This document shows positions 55,348-64,000 of a DNA stretch of 64,000 nucleotides, one piece after another (the first letter of the stretch is position 1; each line of letters begins with the position of its first letter). The stretch comes from Scleropages formosus (Eukaryota > Chordata > Actinopteri > Osteoglossiformes > Osteoglossidae). A model generated the notes under the pieces. The model was not told the origin of the DNA. It was given only the letters and a program-made list of their open reading frames with translations, and ran no database searches. A program made the translations under genes and the position numbers. The stretch spans positions 12,402,215 to 12,466,214 of the forward strand of contig NC_041829.1 of the NCBI RefSeq assembly GCF_900964775.1. The letters run 5' to 3'.

Positions 55348-58036
55348 TCATTTGCCTATACAGGCAGCCAGCTCCTTCCCAAGACACTGGGTAAAGCGAT
55401 GATTAAGGAAGAGCAGTTGCCCATGAGGAAGCAGGTGGTGCAGCATCGCCTCTATGCGGTCACTCTTCAGCAACACCTATAGCCCAGCAGGTAATATAGT
55501 TAAGGACATGGACTTGCAACATGGATGACTACTGTATCATTTGAAGGCCCAGAAGGGGACTTATGGAAGAATCGAACAATGAACTTAACATTTTTATAAA
55601 TGAATGATCCACTTATGCAACTGGGTTAATTAAATAATCAGTTACCCACTGAGATACATGGTATAATTTGCAATCTCTTCAAGTAGCAGAGTGTAGGAAG
55701 ATTTTTCCATTCATAGGTACCCTACATTCCTTCCAAAGCACTATTCCATTTTACACTACTTTGTTTTCTTATTTCACTCTATATAGTAAGTGTGTCCCCC
55801 TGTGACCCACTGCCTCACCTCACTGCCCGGACCCAGCAGGCGTAGGGTTTCAAGACAGTGGCCTGCCAAGCTCCGCAGTGTGCCCTCTGCCAACAGCAAG
55901 TTTTCATGGGGCTCGCATACCATGGTGAAGCCCAGGGAATGGACCCCCAGCCACAGCACAAAGCACTCCTCAAGATAGGGCTCCCCAGCTGGTAGCCGTA
56001 GAACTCCAGTCTCGGCCTCTTGAAGCGCCACGCTCTCCCCGCCCAGCGTCACCTCCGAAGGAGGGCGTCCCAGTGCCTCTCTCCACAGGGAACAGGCGCT
56101 CTGAACCTGCCTGAGTCAAGGAAAGAGACTGCAATCTCAATTCATGCTTTTCTCCAAAGCCACATTCAAATCAGAGTAAAAAGAAGTGCACCAACAACAA
56201 AGTTACAGATGCAGATACAACTCTCAAAGCACACTACTTTTGTCCAGTATCCCCATTACTGCCAGTGCACAGTCAACATACACAGGATAACATGTTACAT
56301 CCTGTGCCCATATATCAACATCTGTACATAAGGAACAGTTCAACCAATCTCACCACTTTGCACATGAAGTCCCAGAGAAAACATCTGGCACTGCCACCAT
56401 ACATTTCCACAACTCAGGACTAAGCAGCTTAATCTCCTCTCCAACTCCCTTCCCTGCCACACAAACCCAATCGTACCATTTCCTACCACTGGGCAGCAAA
56501 TTCACCACGTTTCCTCTCTAAAACCTCCGCTAAACACTAAAGAATTTGATTGTGGCACAAAGCACAACACTTCTGTGCCAAACTAACCTTACATCCAGAC
56601 AAAATGTGTCTCATAGTGGCAACACCGCTACAGAACTTACAACAATCATTGCCACGTAACCCCTGCCTAACATTGTGCAGCGTCAGCAGCATGTCGTACT
56701 TTACTCCAACGATGAATTTAATGCAACTTGCCTCCTTAGCCAACACATCTTGGCAGGCTCATTATTCGTCAACTCCGCCAATTTCATTTCCAAGCCCACT
56801 TATACTCTTGGACCAAACTGTTCAGTGGCAACTCCAACACGCCCTTACTGTATAACACTACACTACTTAAACAGCACAGCACTCCCAGCCACTTCCTAAC
56901 CATCTTACTAATAACTCGCTTCAGCTTCTCTACCTTCCTAACACCGTAAATGGCATATAATACATGGCAAGAACCCAAATTGCAAGCACCACAACTTTAA
57001 TTTCCTGGGCAGCAGGGATGCATCAGCACTCTCAATACCTTTCACTGCAACCTCCCTCAGACTCATAACTTGCTCCTTGTCACACAACATGGAATGCTCC
57101 TTGTCACACTTACCTGGGCTTTTGACTGGTTGTTCTACAATAGAGAGAATTACCTCCTCATTGATATAAAACCTCTCCAGACCACCTTTCTAAGAACAAT
57201 CAAAAGATTTGTCCTGCAGCCTCTCGCCACCACCAACCCATTTGGAACCCTTATAATAACTTCCATGTTACACAAGTCACTGCCTATGGAACTGACAGGA
57301 AATAAAGAGGTGACTGATAGATGATATGATGCAAGTTTGTGGAGCAGTTAGGAGATCATTATAGAAAAGGGTCTGAAGTATGTGTATTGAGATCCTTCTT
57401 GAAAGGAATTCAGCAGTTATGAGGACAGAGGGAGCTCTCTTTTAAAAAAAGGCTGCAACAGGACAGCCTCTCATGACACTTAGGTTAGACCGTGGTCCTT
57501 AATTTGGCCCTACATCTTACAGCTTTTGCACAAAAACTTCTGCAAGGACAATTTGCCACTTGAAGCGCAACTGATGAAGATGCGTTTGTCATATTTCGGT
57601 CAAACGGTTCGAAGGGAAAGATCACCGGAGAAGGATGTCATGACTGGAAAGATCGAGGGTACAAGGCGCAGAGAAAGACCACCAACGAGATGGATCGATG
57701 CGATTAAAATGACAGGGCGGACGCTCGAGGATCTCATTAGACTAGGACAAAACCGAGCCCTTTTTAATTCATTGGTCTATCGAGTCACCAAGACTTGAAC
57801 CCGACTTGATGGCACATGACAAGGACAATTTCACATTGGAAAAAAAGTGTGTACCTTGCTATTAAAGCCAGTTTTTCTTTCTGGAGCAAATGTCTCTCCT
57901 CCATGTGCAATTCTCCATCGGGTGCTGCTGACTGGAGATCCTCTGGGCCAAACACACGGGAATACAGGATCCGGGTCTCTCCGGGAGACAGCGTGCTCAC
58001 AGAGCACAGCGTGTGGATGAGGAAGCACTTCACCAT
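55348..58036 (-). CDS. ap5s1: AP-5 complex subunit sigma-1
   Basis: Small subunit of the AP-5 adaptor complex, which acts at late endosomes/lysosomes with the SPG11-SPG15 proteins. Exons are complement(57855-58036, 55819-56110, 55348-55476), giving 200 aa, the length I recall for human AP5S1. Exon 1 starts MVKCFLIHTLCSVSTLSPGE and contains ILYSRVFGPE and LLQKEKLALIAR. Exon 2 joins in phase 2 (AG|G, cag|GCAGGTTCAG), restoring ARQVQSACSL, then LRLPAGEPYLEE, VLWLGVHSLGFTMV and HENLLLAEGTL. Exon 3 (atag|GTG) reads LLKSDRIEAML, LPHGQLLFLN and ends KELAACIGK. The human protein has closely similar blocks (FLIHTL, RVLYS.VFG, WLGVLSLGF, HENLLLAENTL, LPHGQLLFLN). Donors are AAG|gtacac and GAG|gtgagg. 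Intron 1 (1.74 kb) holds LINE fragments. Confidence 0.95.
56537..56750 (-). mobile_element. LINE fragment with zinc-binding end, in ap5s1 intron 1
   Basis: The minus-strand frame has GNDCCKFC then MRHILSGCKVSLAQ, the CxxC...HilsgCk type motif found after RT in some fish and invertebrate LINEs. The family is unsure. Confidence 0.45.
57500..57800 (+). mobile_element. RTE/BovB-like LINE C-terminal fragment, in ap5s1 intron 1
   Basis: The frame reads LMKMRLSYFGQTVRRERSPEK, TGKIEGTRRRERPPTRWIDAI, TLEDLIRLGQNRALFNSLVY, the block that ends RTE-class RT proteins (lk..yfGh..Rr...lek....g...G.R.rGRp..rW.D.i). The catalytic part is missing. Confidence 0.7.
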
Positions 58037-58379
58037 ATCTGCGTCTCCACTACCTATTGATCTTCAACTTGAAAACAACATGGTCCAAATTTCTTAACAG
58101 TGAACTCTGATGGGTGCTGTTGAGAGGAAAAAAATACAGTAAACACCATAAGTGCTAAAAATTGGTTTCAAATTATTTTAACATTACCTGCCCTGGCTGG
58201 CAGATGATTTCCCACTAAAAACCATATCGCTGCAAATACACTTTTTTGTTACACAGTACATTTAATATTTGCATACTGTAGTCCACTCTCATAAATCCAT
58301 GTAGTCAGTGACGCTAGGGGACGTAAAAGGCAAGCAATTCATATGAGTGGTGATTTATTATTATTTTTTTTTTAAGTTG

Positions 58380-58480
58380 TCATGGCGCAACTTCGTATTA
58401 CGAAGGAAGGTAACGCATGCGCGATAGCGACTCCGAGCACGAGCTTCCTCCTTCTGCTTTATATTGCAGTACTGTGGTTT
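58380..58480 (-). promoter_or_regulatory. Candidate ap5s1 promoter (NRF1-type site)
   Basis: Gcatgcgc at 58415-58422 matches the core of an NRF1 site. It sits in a short CpG-containing patch 350-450 bp upstream of the ap5s1 start codon, in a TATA-less setting typical of housekeeping genes. The transcript start is not visible. Confidence 0.4.
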
Positions 58481-58984
58481 TAATGCGGATAAACACAAAC
58501 ATCCTAGCTTACCGGATTCAAATTTGAAGCGTAAAACGTCCTATTTCACTAGTGAAATACATGATGACGACTAACGGTACCGTACGAGTTCAAGACACAG
58601 GGGACACGTTGTCACGACACATGCTTATAAGCCACTTCTTTTAAATGCCCAGTTGAAACATCAGCCATTTAGGCGATCAGTAAAAAAAAATAAAAAATAA
58701 ATTTTATAAAAACTTACCAGATCGGCGTATAAGCAGGTCAGGCTAACGTTTTTTTACTTTAGTAATAATTCGGCTACAAAAGTCAAATCACAAAAACACA
58801 AGATTGTTAGGAAACAGTCCGTTCAGATGATAGTGTTTACGCAAACTACTTTTATTTTTATTTGTGTATTTGATACGTGGGCAACTATGTAGCTAAGTCC
58901 TGAAATACATACTCCTAACAGAATCGAATTTCCCAAGCCTGACAGGGGAAGCAAAAAAATGTGTTTGGGAGATGTAGTCATTTA

Positions 58985-59046
58985 TATGGCAGCCGCCTGC
59001 GACGTCGTTTTATAGTTTGACAGACAACTACACTTCCCACAATCCT
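58985..59046. promoter_or_regulatory. Second candidate promoter patch (ZNF143-like and CRE-like sites)
   Basis: Actacacttcccacaatcc (59027-59045) resembles the ZNF143/THAP11 element, and gccgcctgcgacgtcg (58993-59008) contains a CRE-like core. It could be an upstream ap5s1 start or the promoter of an unseen non-coding transcript. Confidence 0.35.
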
Positions 59047-60109
59047 TTTGTTCCAAGCAGTTTTACTTCTCTTTTAAAATACGGATCCTCGCTTTATGTG
59101 CTATTACAGTGGTGAAACTACAAAAGTCAATGGGCGTTTCAGACAAGATGGTTTCGTTGCATCTGTAACGACCAATAATGCTATACAAAAATAATATAAG
59201 CGGTATAACACTCATTTAGTGTGAGAACCAAGAATTAGTATAATACTGCATATTATTGGTTCTTGTCAACTTGTTCAGTCAGTGCCGTTTCTTTGATATG
59301 CCATATGGAGACATGAAAGAGTAAAGCAATGAATAGCGTTGATCTCCAGTTCAAACAGCAGTTCACAAGGGTGAAAATTAGCATAAAACTGTTGGTTTAC
59401 CAACTTTTAACACTAGAGGTCACACAAGTCCAAAAACACTTGGATTAATAAGTTTCATCACTGCAGAAAGTACCACGGTGAAGCAGTTCCTTAGAACACA
59501 CTTAGTTGTAGTTATGAGCCCTCTAGGTGAGATCCACAGTTGCTGGTACCAGAACAAGGTGCTCAAGGCTGTGGCAGGTTTCTAAGGAGGGCACAAGACT
59601 GGTAACTGATGGGTGACTTAGGAAAACAGCTCAGGTTCTCAGCTGCTGTCACAGAGACGTCTCTAAGGCCACACGTTGTACCTGTGTCTGAAGCCTCTAA
59701 GCAAGTAATTTTGATATAGTTTAGAATTCCTTGGGAAGATAAAAAGGACAACGAAAGGCGAATGAAGAGCTGGTGGAGCAGGGATATTTGAAAACTGGAG
59801 GACAAGTTGTGTATCTGTTACAGCAGGCTACAGAGGGATTGGAGGGAAGTCTTGTTTGTACCTGGTGGTAGGTTGAAGTCTCATCAACTCATCTGGTCAC
59901 CTGGGTGAGGGTGTCTGATGTTGAAATACCCAAAGCACTCGGTGACCTCAGGTTACATCACTGGAGAAATGTTCAGATGCGTCTCCAGAAGTGTGATACA
60001 AAAAGGGCATCTGGGTTGATGAGTACTCCTTAATTACCTACGAGAAGCAAGTAACACATTTATCTATGTCTAACAGAAAATTAAATTGAGATGTGCAGTT
60101 TGGTACAAT
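59047..60109. other. Intergenic, no gene seen
   Basis: Only short frames with no domain. Nothing further is supported. Confidence 0.3.
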
Positions 60110-60475
60110 TGGGTGGCGTGGTGGTGCAACACATAGCCCTATCGTCTCACAGCGCCTGGGTGGTGTGAGAGGATGTGGGTTTGATCCCTAGGCAGTCTGT
60201 GTGAAGTTTTCATCTTCTCCCTTTATTTCAGTGGATTTTCTCCCACAGTCCAAAGATGTGTCTTTCAAGTTCACTGCTGACTTTGAATTGCCCATAATGT
60301 ATGTGTACGTGAGAGAGTGTATTCCACCACTGTATAGATGATTCAGTGTAAGTAGTGTAGCATATCTAACATTCTAAGTCACCTTGGTTGAAATGTATAA
60401 GCAAAATACTACATGGTGTTCACTGGATGTCACTTTAGAGAAAAGTGTCTCCCCGATAAATGTAAATGTAGAAGG
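60110..60475 (+). mobile_element. SINE family C, near full length
   Basis: 'Gggtggcgtggtggtgcaac' head, B-box-like gggtttgatccc, 'cagtctgtgtgaagttttc', 'cccacagtccaaagatgtg', and a tail ctttagagaaaagtgtctcc ending gataaatgtaaatgta. Confidence 0.78.
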
Positions 60476-63400
60476 AGCAGAGGAAAGAGCTCCGCAAGAT
60501 ATTCCATCTTGGGCAAAAAAGAATAGAAAACAGTGAGGACCACTGCAAACATTTCAGGGGACACCTGGCTGGCACCACAGTCCTGTAGAGAATACTCAAA
60601 AGCTGATTAAGCAAGAGACTGTGACGAAGATTGTTGCAGTGCATTTGTGGACCCTAGTTTCTTCTCCAGTTCAATGATGTGGTCCCATCAGTCACAAAGT
60701 CTGTGGATGAAACTCTGGTTCTACTCAAGGCAACAGAGACATATCATGTTGCTGTTCACCTGTCAGGAGCATTTGGGAGATGCCAAATTTGCTGTTCAGA
60801 GACTGGTTTCTCCATTCTTCTTTACAAATATTGTGTGTATGCTCAGAATTCGTCGCTAGTCAAAATAGAGGCCTTATTTGGTCTTTCAAAGAACACAGCA
60901 CCCTTATCAATTACACTGATTGACACTTTGCTATGTGTTGCATTGCAACATTGGAACTCTCAGATGAAGAGGTAGAAAGGACTATCATGACTTGACTGAA
61001 GAGACAAAGTGTAGGGTTCTTTCATGATGGTTTTCCAAAACCTGTCATTGGCATAAGTGTGGGGCGAGTGGTGGTGACTATTTGGAAAAGCAAGTACAGG
61101 CAATGAAGGAGCTCAGTTCAAGCATTATTTATGTGTTTCATGCATTAAAATATAATTTAAAGAAAAGTTATCTAGGTGCTTATATTACTTCTTTCATCCT
61201 TCACATATAGAGGTAGTTGACAGCAGCTCACTAAATGTTGTCTAACTTAAACACGTAAGTGATACTGCAATCTAATGTCAACATCGATATACTAGTAAGA
61301 AAGTACAAAGTACACTGATCTGATTACTTTATTCCTGAATAGTCAGCTAGCTAGTTACACATGAAAAGAGTAACAAGCTACTGTTGGGTTTTTTTGGAGC
61401 GGTTGCCGAGTTCATGTAGGCTACTGTGAGACTCACATCCTTTGGTTGACAAGGATGACAACACTGTGGAACTTGTTTCAAGCAACTTATACTGTAAGCA
61501 AGGTGCACTTATTTTCAAGTATAGAACTTAAGTTTAAGTAAATGTGACTTTTAGCAGTAATTAAAAATGAATTCATTCTTTTTACAGGGGCTGTATCTAT
61601 GCACTTTTTGTGAATGATGTTCCTGCAGTTCAGGAGCTGGCTATTTGGACTCTATGGATATACAGTATTGGCTGTCTGTTCTTGGGTTAGAAACTCATAT
61701 ATTTCAGTGCAGATATTCAAACCTCTTTTATATACAGATGCTCAACTTACGATATTTTCGACTTACGATGGTTTTCGCAGAACGCAACCCCATCGTAAGT
61801 TGGGGATCACCTGTCTAATACACTTTAGTGATTGTTATTCATCTTGTGTGTCTGCCTTTGTACTTCTGATTACACTCATCCCCTGTGCATGAACTCTGTG
61901 GCAAGCTCATTCAACCTGTGGTTATAGTTTCACCACAGCAGAAGTTCCCTTGTTTAAGATGAGATGTTATACATTGCTTGTTAAAATCAATTAATAAGAA
62001 CATCTCCGCTTTCCCGATTATTGCAGCGCCAGGAGCTTTCCCTACCTCACACACCTTCAGCATGTGTGTGAATGGAATAACACCTCTTGACACCTAACTA
62101 GACGTCAATGGCTACACCTCAGCCAACCAAGACCCACCGCTGATAAAATAAAGAGGGAAAATAAATAAACATGGCGAAACACAGGAACCGAGAAACAAAC
62201 AAAGCTGTATTAAAACAGGATGAAAGGAGGTTTCTATCTCAGTCCTTCAAACCAACCAGCAATGCAGTGGAGACTTAGAAAAATAATTGTTAGCTTTTTG
62301 AAAACCAAGGTAAAAAAATTTGTCCTATTTAGTTTCAATCTTGGTTTTTGTAAGAATTGTAAAAATTAAAGTGTGTGTGTGTGTGTGTATGTATTCTGCA
62401 TACTTTTGTTTTCACAAATAAATTGAACATACTTCTATTTAACACAAAAACACATGTAAAGGTTTTCTAAGATTTATTTTGTTCAACATGAATGAAGCTA
62501 TTTTCAAATTTGGCACCACATCTGAGACTGAAACATTACTACTTCGCCTGGAACGAAAGGATAAATATTCACATTATATTCACAGGGATAAATATTACCC
62601 ACCTGTAAGTTAAAATTAAACTTCTTTAGTCTCAAGCAAAGGTTCCCGTCGGACACATGCCTGCATTTATCACCCACACTCTTATAAGCTCTAGGTTCAG
62701 ATCAGATATGGTGTAAACACTATAATTAAGTTATACGTATCACACTTTCCTGTACTCAGAACACTGTATACAGCTCAAGATATGTATGAAAGTATAAAAT
62801 CCTGTGGCTGTACATCTCATTCAAGGTTCATAAAATGTCTACATCCAAGGTAGGTTATATTTTGGGGGGGGGGGAAAAAAAAAAAAGAAAAAAAAAAAAA
62901 AAAAAAGTGTACCTCTGTTTTTATTACCCTTCCATCTTCCCACCCAATCCTACCCTGTCCTGGTAAACTCCCATTTCACTGTGAAAATAAACTTAATTTT
63001 GATCATCAAAAATGAGCAATTGATAAAATCAAAACCACATATTTAAGGAAATCAAGCAACATGGGCACACCACACTTTGTGTGATTAAGATTCAAAGCCT
63101 ATATTGCAACTGGAGGCCTACTAGGTTATTAATATTATGATGGCGGGAAACGGTGGGGGTATTAATAAATATTTTAAATAAATACAGCAAATGAGACTTT
63201 CAAATACACTGTACTATGAATGGCAAATTAATTCATTTCTACACTGAACTTACCCATTAATGCACAATGCAATAAATTAGTTTTGTGTATATTACAATAT
63301 TTACCATAAGAACTTACATATAACAGAGCAGGATGTACTGTACATCCAGTTAGTTCACTTCAGACAGACATCAGAACAATCTGACAGGGAATTTAAAGTA

Positions 63401-63505
63401 TGTTTTGCTTTTATGGAAGTGAACATCCAGGCAAAACTGTGCACTGGCAGTATATATACAGTAAAATAGTAGTTTGATATCCATACTGGGTGAGATGCTG
63501 GAAGC
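60476..63505. other. Intergenic and probable cdc25 3' region
   Basis: There is no coding exon I can support. A (GT)n run lies at 62,371-62,388 and a G/A-rich tract at 62,865-62,911. The part next to 63,505 is presumably the cdc25 3' UTR. A minus-strand poly-A signal candidate (tttatt on +) lies at 62,472, but the end is not certain. Confidence 0.35.
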
Positions 63506-63646
63506 TCAAAGCTTTTTCATGCGATTATAGAAATCCCGTTTGCTGCGTTCTCCAGCCCACGTGCGGCTCTTCAGACGAAACATGCGGAAGTCCTCCTTGA
63601 AGTCTTCATGATCCATGGGACGGTAGGCTTGGGGTTCACATTCTTT
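63506..63646 (-). CDS. cdc25b: Cdc25 dual-specificity phosphatase, last coding exon
   Basis: Partial gene: only the final 46 codons plus stop are in the window, and earlier exons lie beyond the right edge. The exon opens after cttttccatacag and reads KECEPQAYRPMDHEDFKEDF, then FRLKSRTWAGERSKR and ends in MKKL. This is the conserved tail after the rhodanese-like catalytic domain of CDC25 phosphatases, which remove inhibitory phosphates from CDK1/2 and drive mitotic entry. The WAGE.SKR element contributes to CDK/cyclin substrate recognition in the family. The catalytic HCxxxxxR is not included. The tail looks somewhat like CDC25A as well. I prefer cdc25b because AP5S1 and CDC25B are neighbours on human chromosome 20. 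Confidence 0.88.
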   Translation of the reverse strand, partial: KECEPQAYRPMDHEDFKEDFRMFRLKSRTWAGERSKRDFYNRMKKL

Positions 63647-63794
63647 CTGTATGGAAAAGAGACCAAAATCATGCCAAAGACCACAATGGCAGAGTGTATT
63701 ACAGAGCTGGGGTCCTTCAATTGCAAGTTGTTAATAGCTATGCCCAAGGTTTTCAACGTTATGTATTGTCATTAAATTTTCTTTTCATAATATA

Positions 63795-63963
63795 TTTGAT
63801 ACTTTTCTCCAAAGTGATTTATTTACCCATTTATACAGCTGAATAATTTACTGGAGCAATTCATCCAAGTATCTTCCTCAAGGGTGCTAAAGCAGGAGGT
63901 ATGATTTAAACCTGCAGCTTGAGTCCAGAGATGGCCGCTTTAACCACTACACCACCCGCTGTC
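63795..63963 (-). mobile_element. SINE family B
   Basis: Reverse complement has 'gcgggtggtgtagtggttaaagcgg', B-box-like ggtttaaatcatacc, 'cttgaggaagatacttgg' and 'ctttggagaaaag'. It lies in the last intron of cdc25. Confidence 0.75.
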
Positions 63964-64000
63964 TAAAAATATACCTAAAAGTATACGCGAGTGCAGAAGT

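Noticed and set aside
60647-60975. 98-codon frame on the plus strand
   Set aside because: No family resemblance, splice context or conservation evidence visible. Left as intergenic.

Overview
This window is a piece of a teleost fish nuclear genome. It has intron-bearing genes of the fish-specific methionine-rich gamma-M crystallin family, two conserved vertebrate housekeeping genes, and dense tRNA-derived SINEs and LINE fragments (L2, L1/Tx1, RTE-like, Rex/CR1-like). The species cannot be read from the sequence. The abundant SINE with a (TG)n tail makes me think of a basal teleost such as an osteoglossomorph, but that is only an impression.

Layout. From 1.6 to 2.6 kb lies one divergent, more canonical gamma-crystallin (+). 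At 4.2 kb there is an orphan, decayed crystallin exon 3 (+). From 5.6 to 31.8 kb there are five gamma-M crystallin genes, all on the minus strand (genes 2-6). From 35.6 to 54.5 kb there are five more, all on the plus strand (genes 7-11). The two arrays therefore point away from each other, around a repeat-filled centre at 32-35.5 kb that holds a solo-LTR-like fossil. Every gene has the same plan: a 9- or 15-nt exon 1, a 240-nt exon 2 for the first double-Greek-key domain (243 nt in gene 1), and a 273- or 282-nt exon 3 for the second. All ten M-type copies are free of indels and stops. A composite Maf-type (MARE) plus Sox-type site lies 30-60 bp upstream of the TATA box in the M-type genes, which fits lens fibre expression.

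Right of the arrays, 55.3-58.0 kb holds a complete three-exon ap5s1 (AP-5 complex sigma subunit, 200 aa, minus strand). The right edge (63.5 kb) holds the last coding exon of a cdc25 phosphatase (minus), most likely cdc25b. The AP5S1-CDC25B neighbourhood matches human 20p13, so the crystallin array abuts a conserved syntenic block.

The rest is mostly repeats. Four SINE families are labelled here A (TG-tailed), B, C and D. There are also LINE remnants, two Ty3/Gypsy fossils, microsatellites and a degenerate tandem repeat of about 146 bp. The most interesting points are the alternating sequence signatures in the left array (two-gene duplication units), a recent duplication or conversion between genes 7 and 8, gene 11's intron 2 (weakened donor, open in frame for 57 codons), the shared promoter code, and nested or TSD-flanked SINE insertions that order the events in time.
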